DNA of 64,000 nucleotides. Origin: Candidatus Gastranaerophilales bacterium. Its GTDB lineage: Bacteria; Cyanobacteriota; Vampirovibrionia; Gastranaerophilales; Gastranaerophilaceae. Below the pieces are notes generated by a model. That model saw only the letters and a list, made by a program, of their open reading frames with translations. It was not told the DNA's origin and made no database searches. The stretch covers positions 124,001 through 188,000 of the forward strand of contig CALUXX010000001.1 of the NCBI GenBank assembly GCA_944324845.1, read 5' to 3'. A program made the position numbers and the translations under genes. This document shows positions 36,079 through 44,588 of the stretch, piece after piece (the first letter of the stretch is position 1; every line of letters starts with the position of its first letter).

Positions 36079-39000
36079 TGTCTGCAATTACCCCCAATAA
36101 ATTTCTGAAAATACAACTTGCTTCTTGTTTTTGTTCTTTATTAAATTTGTTTTTTATTGATGAAGATGTTGTTATGTATAATTTGTTTTTTGCTCTTGTT
36201 ATGGCTACATATAAAAGTCTTAGGTTTTCGGATAAGATTTCTTGTTTTAGTTCATATTGTGATTTCGGTTTATAGTTTGGATTTAGGTTTTTTATCGATT
36301 CTATAAATTCTGAAGATTTAAGATTGATTGTGTTTATTGACAATGGAAGATTTCTTTCGGTCATTTCCGGCATGAATACAAGGTTAAATTCATCCCCTTT
36401 TGATTTGTGCATTGTCATTATTTGAATTTTTCCCGCAAGATATTTTTTATCATCTTCGTCTTCTTCTGAGAAAAATTTAAATCCGCTAAGGTTTGGTTTT
36501 TTAGACAATTCTGTTAGTCTGTTTAGTGCATATTCAAGTGAGTTATTTTTTATGCAAATTCTTTTGGTTAAGGTTGAGATTAAGTAGATGTTTGATTTTT
36601 CGATTTCACTTTTGAAATAATTCATCCCGATTTTTAGTACCAGTTCATCAGGTGTCAGGTAGCATAATGTTACGAAATAGTTTAATTCCCAATAAAATCG
36701 TTCAAGTTCAAAATCGTTAATTGTGTCTGAATTTATGCAGATAAAAGGCGAATCATATTTTCTGATTTCTATATCTAAGCCTCTTTTATAAAATCCTGCA
36801 TCAGCTAATGTTTCGTAGCAGCCTGCAACAATTTCATTGTTAAAAGGTTCTAGTATCATTTTCATAACCGCAAAAACTACTTTGAATACGGATTTTTGTT
36901 CAAGACATTGGTTTCTTGTGATTACTTTTAGTCCGCTGTTTTCTATCAAATTTTGCCATGCTGCAACTTGATAATTGTTTCTCAAAAGTATTCCCACAGT
37001 GTAGTCAGGATGTTTTGTCAGGGTTGATTTTATGGTATTAAGAACAAAGTTTTTTTCATCAAGTCCTGTTTTGAAAATTTCACCGATAACAGAATGTGTA
37101 TTGTCTGTTGGTTCAGGGTTTTTACCTAAAACAGGGTGCATGTACATTTCAAAAAATGAGTTTTTAGATTCCGGGTTTGATAGTGTGTTTTTGACCAATT
37201 TGTTTGCAAATTCCCAGACATCTTTTGTACAGCGTTGAGAACAATTCATGCTTACGTTGTAGTTTTCTGTAATAAATTTTCTAAAACCTTCTACATCAGC
37301 GTTAGAAAATGTTGCTGTAATTGATTGGTTTACATCCCCGCATCTTATGACATTATTAAATTTCCCTGATAGCAGAGTGATTAGTTCTTGTTGTACTTTT
37401 GAGGAATCTTGTGCTTCATCTTCTATTATGTATTCACAAATTCCTTGGTAATAACTTAGTATATCAGGATTTTCTTTTAGAAGTCTTACTGAACCTGTCA
37501 GCATATCATCATAATCAATCAGGTTAAATTCTTTTAGGCTGTCTTGATATAGTTTATAAAACATTTCAAAGTTTTTTATTCGCTTGTCTGTAATTACTTG
37601 TGAAAAATTTCCGCCTCCTATTTTGAATACTGAAACTCCTCTATCAAATTCTTCGGCAGTTTTTTGTTCAAGGTGTAGTTTAGTTGCAATTTCTTTTAGA
37701 ATACGGCTTCTTTGTGAGTCGTCACAAATTTCAAAATCTCCTGATAATCCGAGGCGTTCGTAGTTCCCGTTTTCTTTTAGTATTCTTAGTGCAAGTCCGT
37801 GAATTGTGCTTATGTTTGGTAATTTGGAAGAGTTTTTGCGAACATTTTTTATTCGTTCTCTGAAGTTTCTTGCAGCTGAATCCATGTAAGTTAGTACAAA
37901 TATTCTTTCAGGATTAGTTCCGCATTCAAGAAGTTTTATGATTAGGGCAAGCAATATTGTTGTTTTGCCTGCTCCCGGAACGGCTGAAATTCCCATATAG
38001 CCTTTTCTATAATCAAGTACAGGTTTTTGATCTTCTCTTGGAGTTATTTTGAATTGTTTTTCATTATTTTCTTCTTGTTCACTATCTTCTTTTACTACAA
38101 TGTAGTTTTCAATTCCGCCGTAGTTTTCAACTCCGTTTGAGTCAAACAAACTTGAATAACAAAAATTTTTTTCTTCTGTACCTAGTGCGAGTTTTCTTAA
38201 TACTCTTGCGTTTTTATCTGTCGAAAGATTTATGTTATCTTCTATTGTGTATTCTTTTTTATCCCAATCTTTTTGAAATACCCAGGCATTATATAATGGT
38301 CCAGTATCGCTTTTTATCCAACCGGAATTTGAAATATCAAGCCAAAAACGGTATTTTGATTTTATGTGGTTGTCTATTATTTTTTGCGGGGTTGAAACGA
38401 TTATGTCATTTGGGTTTATGTTCAATATAGAATATGGATTTTCTGCAATTATGGAATTTTCTATTTGCAGAATAATATCAACTTTTCGGCTGTTAAATTC
38501 TTTGCCAAATACATTTTCAAAATCTGTCAGTTGTTTTATGAAGAAATTAAATTTGTTTAATTCTTCTTTTGTATAATTTCGTTGTGATAGAACTTCGTTA
38601 TAAATCATTATGACAAGTTCGGAAATTTTAAATTCGGTTTCGGAGATTAAGTTTAGGACTTCAAGTAGATTTTTGTATCGGTTGTTGTATTCTTCATCTT
38701 CAAATTCGTGATTTGGAAGTTGTTTATTATCATCAAAATATTCAGAGATTTTTTCGCAATATTTTATTGGAATTTGCAAAATCTCAGAGAGTATTATTTT
38801 TATATCTGAGGCAGTTAATGTTTTTTTTAGTTCGGTATTAAGTTTGAGAATTGTTATTGTTGCTTGAACCAATTTGTTTTGGATTAGTTTTTCGCTTCCT
38901 GACAGGTATAAAAGGTTTATGTTTTTTTTAAGGTTTTCTTTTAGCGAAAATTTTAGCATGTCATCTATTACCGGTGAAACTATTGAAATTTGACATGGTT

Positions 39001-39958
39001 TTACTTTTTTTTGTAAAAGCTCTGTGATTTTGTTTGTAACTTCATCTATCATTGATGAACGTTTTGCATAAGATTTATGGGAGAAGTTTTTTAGTATGTT
39101 TGATTCTCCGTTATTGACATTTTTGAATAATTCGTTTGCCGTTAGTGATATTTCTATAGGTTCTTTTGCTGTTATAACATTGTTTCCAAAGACGTTTTTC
39201 AGTTTTCGGTAGTTGTTTTTATCAGCACTTAAATATCCGCATCTTGATGAACCTAATTTATCAATCGCGATATAATAATCTTTTAATTGTTTTGACAAAT
39301 GCAAAATAAAATCTAAACAAATAGGAGTACATTCATCTGCATCATCAAGGATTAAATATTTTATATCCTTAAAATAGTCAGTATTTTTGTATATATAATT
39401 AAATAAAAGACACTGTCTAAGATAGTCAAAATCTCTAAGTTCAAGCGTTTTTTTGAGTAGTTTTTTTATTGCAAGGTTTGCATCATCAGAAAAGCCTTCT
39501 TTTAGAATTTTAGCTCTTTCATCAACTTCCGCTTGGGATAAATTATTTTGTATAATAAGTGAGTATCTTCTAAAAATCTGATGAAGCAGTGATAATCTTG
39601 AATTGTACCCTTTGAATTTAACCTCTTTTAAAATATCTTTTAATATGAATTGCGAAACTTCTAATCCTGCAAGATTAGGCAGAATAACAGGATTATCAAA
39701 AATGTTTCTGTCTTCTAAAAAAGCCCAATTATCGGAAATAGTGTTGAATACAAGTGAATAAAACGAATGAACCTGTAATTTTTCAAATCCTGTAATAGTT
39801 AATTTTTCAAGGGTTTTCTCAATGAAATGTTGTTTAAGAGTGGAGTTTTGTACAAGAACAAGAATTTCAGATGAATTAACCCCATGATTTAAGAGGCCAG
39901 CATATTTATCAATAAGAAAATCTGTTTTGTCAGAAGCAATGCTACCTTCAATAAACAA
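36071..39958 (-). CDS. Double UvrD-type helicase with dead N-terminal half (AddAB-like)
   Basis: About 1295 residues. Numbering from the frame's upstream ATG at 39991: the N-terminal half (to ~640) follows a superfamily 1 helicase plan, but its Walker A is degenerate (EGSIASDKT, 15-23) and Walker B reads LDDADE, as in the inactive helicase of AddB. The C-terminal half has AVPGAGKT at 670-677, IEDEAQDSS, GDVNQSIT, TMHKSKGDEF and LYVAITRAKNKLY, so it should be an active motor. TGGTATAAT lies 1 nt before ATG 39991, so that ATG would not be transcribed; GAAGGAG then points to TTG 39958. Likely a DNA double-strand-end resection enzyme with the downstream nuclease. Confidence 0.82.
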   Translation of the reverse strand: MFIEGSIASDKTDFLIDKYAGLLNHGVNSSEILVLVQNSTLKQHFIEKTLEKLTITGFEKLQVHSFYSLVFNTISDNWAFLEDRNIFDNPVILPNLAGLEVSQFILKDILKEVKFKGYNSRLSLLHQIFRRYSLIIQNNLSQAEVDERAKILKEGFSDDANLAIKKLLKKTLELRDFDYLRQCLLFNYIYKNTDYFKDIKYLILDDADECTPICLDFILHLSKQLKDYYIAIDKLGSSRCGYLSADKNNYRKLKNVFGNNVITAKEPIEISLTANELFKNVNNGESNILKNFSHKSYAKRSSMIDEVTNKITELLQKKVKPCQISIVSPVIDDMLKFSLKENLKKNINLLYLSGSEKLIQNKLVQATITILKLNTELKKTLTASDIKIILSEILQIPIKYCEKISEYFDDNKQLPNHEFEDEEYNNRYKNLLEVLNLISETEFKISELVIMIYNEVLSQRNYTKEELNKFNFFIKQLTDFENVFGKEFNSRKVDIILQIENSIIAENPYSILNINPNDIIVSTPQKIIDNHIKSKYRFWLDISNSGWIKSDTGPLYNAWVFQKDWDKKEYTIEDNINLSTDKNARVLRKLALGTEEKNFCYSSLFDSNGVENYGGIENYIVVKEDSEQEENNEKQFKITPREDQKPVLDYRKGYMGISAVPGAGKTTILLALIIKLLECGTNPERIFVLTYMDSAARNFRERIKNVRKNSSKLPNISTIHGLALRILKENGNYERLGLSGDFEICDDSQRSRILKEIATKLHLEQKTAEEFDRGVSVFKIGGGNFSQVITDKRIKNFEMFYKLYQDSLKEFNLIDYDDMLTGSVRLLKENPDILSYYQGICEYIIEDEAQDSSKVQQELITLLSGKFNNVIRCGDVNQSITATFSNADVEGFRKFITENYNVSMNCSQRCTKDVWEFANKLVKNTLSNPESKNSFFEMYMHPVLGKNPEPTDNTHSVIGEIFKTGLDEKNFVLNTIKSTLTKHPDYTVGILLRNNYQVAAWQNLIENSGLKVITRNQCLEQKSVFKVVFAVMKMILEPFNNEIVAGCYETLADAGFYKRGLDIEIRKYDSPFICINSDTINDFELERFYWELNYFVTLCYLTPDELVLKIGMNYFKSEIEKSNIYLISTLTKRICIKNNSLEYALNRLTELSKKPNLSGFKFFSEEDEDDKKYLAGKIQIMTMHKSKGDEFNLVFMPEMTERNLPLSINTINLKSSEFIESIKNLNPNYKPKSQYELKQEILSENLRLLYVAITRAKNKLYITTSSSIKNKFNKEQKQEASCIFRNLLGVIADNE

Positions 39959-39992
39959 TTTCAATACTCCTTCTATACTATATTTTAGCATA

Positions 39993-40001
39993 ATTATACC
40001 A
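39993..40001 (-). promoter_or_regulatory. Extended -10 promoter of the helicase-nuclease unit
   Basis: On the minus strand TGGTATAAT, an extended -10 element, places the start of transcription near 39986, leaving about 27 nt of leader with GAAGGAG before the TTG start. Confidence 0.5.
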
Positions 40002-40102
40002 AAATCTACAATTTGAATATGATTTAAAATTTGAAAAAATGCAGTAGTATCAAAGTATCGAAAAGGTGTAGTACGTACAATTATTAAAAAGGAGAGATCA
40101 CT

Positions 40103-40330
40103 ATGGCAACATCAAGAAAACCAGCATTATCATTGGAAGAACAAATCGGATTTTCAGCAGGAGAAATTTACAACTATCTTAGCGAAAACGGAACAACTAC
40201 ATTTGCTAAAATGAAAAAAGAATTGGACTTAAAAGGTAATTTTGCAGACTTAGGCTTAGGATGGCTAGCAAGAGAAAACAAAGTAGAAATTTCACAAAAA
40301 GGACCTGCAGTTAGAGTAAGCTTAAGATAA
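40103..40330 (+). CDS. Winged-helix protein, DUF2582 type
   Basis: A 75-residue protein. LSLEEQIGFSAGEIYNYLSE followed by TTFAKMKKELDLK and LGLGWLARENKVEI is the compact winged helix of the DUF2582 family, whose members are small putative DNA-binding proteins. AAAGGAGAG is a strong ribosome site 8 nt before the ATG. It is monocistronic with a strong terminator, which suggests high expression. Its target is unknown. Confidence 0.8.
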   Translation: MATSRKPALSLEEQIGFSAGEIYNYLSENGTTTFAKMKKELDLKGNFADLGLGWLARENKVEISQKGPAVRVSLR

Positions 40331-40350
40331 TTATAATTTTATATATAGTA

Positions 40351-40389
40351 AAAAAGATATATTACATTTTTGTAATATATCTTTTTTTT
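40351..40389 (+). terminator. Strong intrinsic terminator
   Basis: AAAAAGATATATTACA and TGTAATATATCTTTTT form a 16-bp stem with a 4-nt loop, followed by more T residues. Confidence 0.88.
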
Positions 40390-40461
40390 GTGTCAATTTT
40401 CGCGTTTAAAAATTTTTTTAAAAATTATAGGGGATATTTATTTCAAATAGGAGAATTTAGA

Positions 40462-41883
40462 ATGGGAATTTTATCGAAAGCAATATCTTTTACCGCAAAA
40501 ACAATGCGAAGTGCTTTTAAATGTAAACCTAAAGTGAAAGTTAAATTGGATGGTAAATATATACCATTTTCTGACGCAAAGAATATGGTTGATTTCGGAA
40601 AAGTAAAAGTTAAGTATAATGTCAAACCTGATATTTCAATGCCGGTTTCTCCAACAACATTAAACGGTTCAAAACCTGCATTACGTATTAGAAAAAATAA
40701 TTTGACAGGTGAATTAGATGATGCTGTAGAAAAGGAATTAGGAAACGTTTCAATAAGACTTTCTAAAGGTTATGAAGATGCACTTCCAAGGGCAAAACAA
40801 GAAATTGAAGGGATTTTTGCAGGACAAGATATTTCTGTTAGAGCAAAGGGTGCAAATTCAGTTTATTCAAAATTGAAAAAGAAAGTTCTTGATAAAGGAA
40901 TTGTAATCAGATCGGATTCTGCCGCAAGTAAAATTGTAAAAGATGCGATAGGCGGAAGAGTAACAATGAAAAATCTTACACAAGCTGATATTGTTGATAC
41001 TTTAAAAACAATAAAAATAGATAATAAAGCATTAACAACAGAAGAACAAAATATTATTATGAAATTCTTCAAGCAAGAGTCTTTGACTCAGGCTGAATTG
41101 AAAATTGCACAAAAATATTCACGCCCTGTAAAACTTGCACTTGCCGAAAAACAATCAGCACCTGTGTTTAATCAAGTTATGCTTTCTTCTTTAAAACATT
41201 CTGTTGAAACTGGTGCAACAACTATCGAAAAACTTGAAAAAAGTGGAGTAAGCCCAGATATTATAAAGGAATTGAAAGCTAATTATAATAAAATTAAGCC
41301 AATGAAAATTACAGAACTTGAAAACTATACAGGTCATCAAGGTATTCCTTATTTTTCAGACAAACAAATCGCACAATTTAGAGAAATGCAGTTAGCAACA
41401 GGCAATACTTTTGATATTGTAACTTGTTCAGAAGCAAAAAGATTTAGCAAATCATTAACACCATTGGAAGAACAAGCTATGAAGGATTCTGGTTATACAA
41501 CCGCTCAGTTTAACGTTGAACTTTCAAATGGCTCATTGGCAGAAATTCAAGTTAGAGGAAAAGGTCCTTTTGGAGAGGTTGAACATATTGCTTATGATTC
41601 AAGACGAAATAAAAACACTTTAGGTCCTGTGTATGACGAATATCAGGCAGCAGCAAAAGGTTTATCTGCGGATGATTATAAGGAATATAATAAATACCTG
41701 AGTGCATGTTATGATTATTACAGAGATATTGAACTTGGTATCAAGTCAACAAAACCAAAACTTCCTTCAAAATTCAATCCGATATTGAGCGAAGATAATA
41801 TGATAAGATTACACGCAATAGATGATGCCGAACAGGCTGCCAAAAAAGTCGGTTTTGTTCCGCATATCGATATCGCAGCATAG
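40462..41883 (+). CDS. Divergent RelA/SpoT-fold protein
   Basis: With ATG 40462 (AGGAG 9 nt upstream) the protein has 473 residues. It carries in order the alarmone synthetase motifs: SVRAKGANSVYSKLKKK (126-141; compare GRxKSxYSIxxKxxxK), KDAIGGRV (160-167; DxxGxRV), GYTTAQF (344-350; G-loop Tyr345), AEIQVR (360-365; ExQxR with Glu361) and GEVEHIAYD (371-379). About 178 residues separate DxxGxR from the Gly-Tyr loop, far more than in small alarmone synthetases. No HD hydrolase domain is present. It may make (p)ppGpp-like nucleotides or modify another target; a toxin role is possible. A small gene follows after 22 bp. Confidence 0.68.
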   Translation: MGILSKAISFTAKTMRSAFKCKPKVKVKLDGKYIPFSDAKNMVDFGKVKVKYNVKPDISMPVSPTTLNGSKPALRIRKNNLTGELDDAVEKELGNVSIRLSKGYEDALPRAKQEIEGIFAGQDISVRAKGANSVYSKLKKKVLDKGIVIRSDSAASKIVKDAIGGRVTMKNLTQADIVDTLKTIKIDNKALTTEEQNIIMKFFKQESLTQAELKIAQKYSRPVKLALAEKQSAPVFNQVMLSSLKHSVETGATTIEKLEKSGVSPDIIKELKANYNKIKPMKITELENYTGHQGIPYFSDKQIAQFREMQLATGNTFDIVTCSEAKRFSKSLTPLEEQAMKDSGYTTAQFNVELSNGSLAEIQVRGKGPFGEVEHIAYDSRRNKNTLGPVYDEYQAAAKGLSADDYKEYNKYLSACYDYYRDIELGIKSTKPKLPSKFNPILSEDNMIRLHAIDDAEQAAKKVGFVPHIDIAA

Positions 41884-41905
41884 TAATAGATTAATAGAGG
41901 TAATT

Positions 41906-42313
41906 ATGATAAAATTAGAACGTAATGAATTTATGAAAGTTATAAGAACTCAGGAAAAACCAAAAGTGGATATTAACGAATCAATTACAAAATTAGTAAA
42001 TAATATTAAAAAAAATGCACAAAATTATGTTTCTGATACTCAATACTATAGACCTGTAGATGAAAGTATGAGAAATGAATCCGATAAATTATTTTGTAAA
42101 GCATATAGTTTATCAGTTGAGCAAACTCCTGACAATACAGGCAGACATTTCTTGTCATTAAATATGCTTCATCCGAAAATGCGTATTCAAACATCAAGAA
42201 CACTTGCGGCAGGGAATAAACAAGAAATTCTTGAGTTTTTGAACAAAGAAGATATTAACAAATTGATAAAAACAAATCTTTCTGAAATGAGTGAAAATCT
42301 GCAAGAAAAATAA
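41906..42313 (+). CDS. Small partner of the RelA/SpoT-fold gene
   Basis: 135 residues starting MIKLERNEFMKVIRTQEKPK; AGAGG is 5 nt before the ATG. The frame extends upstream into the previous gene, but without a ribosome site. The protein is soluble, mixed-charge, with a central DTQYYRPVDESMRNESDKLF and a helical C-terminus rich in Glu, Lys and Asn. I do not recognise it. Tight linkage to the RelA/SpoT-fold gene makes an antitoxin, immunity or regulatory role the natural hypothesis, untested here. Confidence 0.6.
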   Translation: MIKLERNEFMKVIRTQEKPKVDINESITKLVNNIKKNAQNYVSDTQYYRPVDESMRNESDKLFCKAYSLSVEQTPDNTGRHFLSLNMLHPKMRIQTSRTLAAGNKQEILEFLNKEDINKLIKTNLSEMSENLQEK

Positions 42314-42393
42314 AGTTTATATTCATTAAAAAATAATTAAAATTTCGAACAATTCCAAAGTTTTATATTATCATAATTGTAGGAGATACTATT

Positions 42394-43443
42394 ATGAAAT
42401 ATAAAGATTATTATGAAACATTGGGAGTAAAACGCGAAGCAACAGAAGCAGAAATAAAATCTGCCTATAGAAAACTTGCAAGAAAATACCATCCGGATGT
42501 AAATAAAACAAAAGAAGCAGAAGAAAAGTTCAAGGAAATAAATGAAGCCTATGAAGTTTTAGGTGATAAGCAAAAACGTCAAAGATATGATAGTCTTGGT
42601 TCAAATTGGCAAGGAGGAGCAGATTATACTCCGCCTCCAGGGTTTGAAAACTTTAATTTTGGCGGTGGAAATTATCAATCATTTAATTTTAACGGTCAAG
42701 ATATGGGCGGTTTTTCCGACTTTTTCAGCTCTTTGTTCGGTGATATGATGGGAGCAGGTGCTTCAGCTGGAGCAAGAGGAGGATTTTCAGGTTTTGACTT
42801 TGGCTCAGGTATGGGCTCTCAAGGTTATACAAGTTCAAACTTTAATACAGGCAGACGCACCCAAAGAACAAAGTCTGAAGATTTGGATGTAACAAAAACC
42901 CTAAATGTTACGGCTCAAGATTTGTTCTCTGATTCTCCAATTACAGTCAAATTCAAAGATATGAGAAAATGTACTCAATGTCCTGGTGGTGGCGGATATT
43001 GCTCTGCTTGTGGCGGTACAGGTATTATCAATGAAACAAAATCTCTAAAAGTTAAACTTCCAAAAGAAGTTAAGGAAGGGCAAAAAATCCGTCTTAAAGG
43101 TGAAGGAAAAACCGATGCCTATGGACAAAAAGGTGATTTGTATTTGATAATTACCCCTGTAGATAGTGAATATCAAATCTCAGGTTCTGACTTAACCAAA
43201 GATGTAGAAATAACTCCGCCGGAAGCAGTTTTAGGGTGTCAAAAAGAAATAAAAACACTTCACGGTACAATTTCTATAAAAATCCCTAAAATGACTTCTA
43301 CCGGTAAAATGCTGAGATTGAAAAATTTAGGTTTACCTAAAAAATCAGGTGGTTATGGAAATCTTAATGCCCGAGTAAAAATAGTTTTACCTGAAAAACT
43401 TTCTCAAAAAGAAATTGATTTATATAAACAGCTTGCTAAATAA
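42394..43443 (+). CDS. dnaJ: DnaJ-family co-chaperone with reduced zinc finger
   Basis: 349 residues that stimulate DnaK ATPase. The J domain (1-65) has HPD at 33-35. A long Gly/Phe-rich linker (about 70-155) follows, then two beta-sandwich substrate domains and a C-terminal [15 protein letters not shown]. The zinc-binding region is shrunken to [18 protein letters not shown], two close Cys pairs rather than the four CxxCxGxG repeats of DnaJ. It is thus between full DnaJ and CbpA types. dnaK and grpE are not adjacent. GTAGGAGA is the ribosome site. Confidence 0.88.
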   Translation: MKYKDYYETLGVKREATEAEIKSAYRKLARKYHPDVNKTKEAEEKFKEINEAYEVLGDKQKRQRYDSLGSNWQGGADYTPPPGFENFNFGGGNYQSFNFNGQDMGGFSDFFSSLFGDMMGAGASAGARGGFSGFDFGSGMGSQGYTSSNFNTGRRTQRTKSEDLDVTKTLNVTAQDLFSDSPITVKFKDMRKCTQCPGGGGYCSACGGTGIINETKSLKVKLPKEVKEGQKIRLKGEGKTDAYGQKGDLYLIITPVDSEYQISGSDLTKDVEITPPEAVLGCQKEIKTLHGTISIKIPKMTSTGKMLRLKNLGLPKKSGGYGNLNARVKIVLPEKLSQKEIDLYKQLAK

Positions 43444-43448
43444 GTAAT

Positions 43449-43475
43449 AAAAGGGACTTATTAAAGTCCCTTTTT
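43449..43475 (+). terminator. Terminator after dnaJ homologue
   Basis: AAAAGGGACTT and AAGTCCCTTTT with an ATTA loop and trailing T residues. It lies between convergent genes and may work both ways. Confidence 0.85.
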
Positions 43476-43479
43476 GTTT

Positions 43480-43716
43480 TTAGTTTTCTATCAAGTCAAA
43501 TTTGTATCCTAAAATTTCAAAGATTAATAAGGCCTCATTAAATTTAACTCTGTTATTTTCAAGTTTTGCCCTTAGATTAAATCTTGTATATTGAACGTCT
43601 GAAAGCTCAGACATTCTTCTTGCAAGTTCAGCTATTGTTATTTTGTTTCGATACAATAACAATCGAACAACTTCATTTAAATTAGTTTTTGAGTCAATAT
43701 CTATGTTTATTCCCAT
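43480..43716 (-). CDS. Small helix-turn-helix protein
   Basis: 78 residues with an XRE-like layout: LNEVVRLLLYRNKITIAELARRMSE (helices 1-2) then YTRFNLRAKLENNRVKFNEAL (recognition helix and support). It is probably a small DNA-binding regulator or a phage-repressor-like domain. TAATAT sits 6 nt before the ATG and there is no ribosome site, again a leaderless arrangement. It is divergent from the prepilin-like gene, whose expression it could control; this is a guess from position. Confidence 0.72.
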   Translation of the reverse strand: MGINIDIDSKTNLNEVVRLLLYRNKITIAELARRMSELSDVQYTRFNLRAKLENNRVKFNEALLIFEILGYKFDLIEN

Positions 43717-43825
43717 ATTTATATATTAGTTTATTTTTAACTGGTTTGACACCATGTAAGATTTATGTTAATTGTGAATATAAAATTAACAAAATAACAC
43801 GTGACTATATTTATTATTAAATATT

Positions 43826-44509
43826 ATGAAGAAGATTGAGAACGAAAAGAAATTTGGATTTAGTTTAGCAGAAGTTTTGATAACAATAGGTGTTATTGGT
43901 GTAGTTTCAGCAATGGCAATACCTACATTAATTCAAAATATCCGTGAAAGAGAAACTGTTGCAAAACTGCAGGCAACACATTCAATTTTGACGCAGGCTG
44001 TGCGATTAGCCGAACAAGAAAGCGGAGGAGCTTCAGGGTGGGTTTCTGGATATACAACAAGCCAAGATGCGCTTAGTATTGCAGAATATTTAAAACCTCA
44101 TCTGAAAATTTTACAAGATTGCGGAATTCGTGATACAGATCAAGTTTGTATCAGACGTGAGTATAAAAGAAGAAATGGTGCAGCTCATAATATAAAATAT
44201 GCTACAGATACAAGGTATTATAAAATTGTTTTAATGAACGGTACTGCTGTCTGGTGGAAATCTACCGATCAGGCGGAACGTCAAAAAGGTTCTTATATAC
44301 ACTTTTTTATAGACACAAACGGAGAAAAATTACCAAATCAGTGGGGTAGTGATTTATTTGTTTTTAATTATCAGGATGAAACTTTAAAACCATTAGGTTC
44401 TCTAAATTCAGTTTATCCTTATACGACTGATTGTATTCCTAAAACCTCAACAGGTTATGGTTGTGCGTATTATGTAATTCAAAATGGAAATTTAGATTAT
44501 TTACACTAA
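43826..44509 (+). CDS. Prepilin-like protein with type IV N-terminus
   Basis: 227 residues. The N-terminus has a basic leader ending in Gly, then FSLAEVLITIGVIGVVSAMAIP, the class III signal cut by PilD with Glu at position +5, and a hydrophobic spine. The remainder is a secreted globular domain with several Cys (KILQDCG, DQVCIRRE, TDCIPKTS, GCAYYV), probably disulfide-bonded. It is a pseudopilin or minor pilin; its machinery genes are elsewhere, except for pilT at 9285. No Shine-Dalgarno is evident. Confidence 0.85.
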   Translation: MKKIENEKKFGFSLAEVLITIGVIGVVSAMAIPTLIQNIRERETVAKLQATHSILTQAVRLAEQESGGASGWVSGYTTSQDALSIAEYLKPHLKILQDCGIRDTDQVCIRREYKRRNGAAHNIKYATDTRYYKIVLMNGTAVWWKSTDQAERQKGSYIHFFIDTNGEKLPNQWGSDLFVFNYQDETLKPLGSLNSVYPYTTDCIPKTSTGYGCAYYVIQNGNLDYLH

Positions 44510-44536
44510 TAAGTATTAACTTATATAAATAAAATA

Positions 44537-44565
44537 TTGACAATAAGTGCGATTACGTGCAGAAT
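44537..44565 (+). promoter_or_regulatory. Promoter of the glycine cleavage genes
   Basis: TTGACA (44537-44542), a 17-nt spacer, then CAGAAT, a weak -10. The leader to ATG 44589 is about 20 nt, too short for a glycine riboswitch. GAGGGGG is the ribosome site. Confidence 0.45.
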
Positions 44566-44588
44566 GGTTATAGTTTGAGGGGGATATT

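Noticed and set aside
44510-44588. Glycine riboswitch ahead of gcvT
   Set aside because: The gap is only 79 nt with a promoter in it, which leaves about 20 nt of leader; no room for the tandem aptamers.
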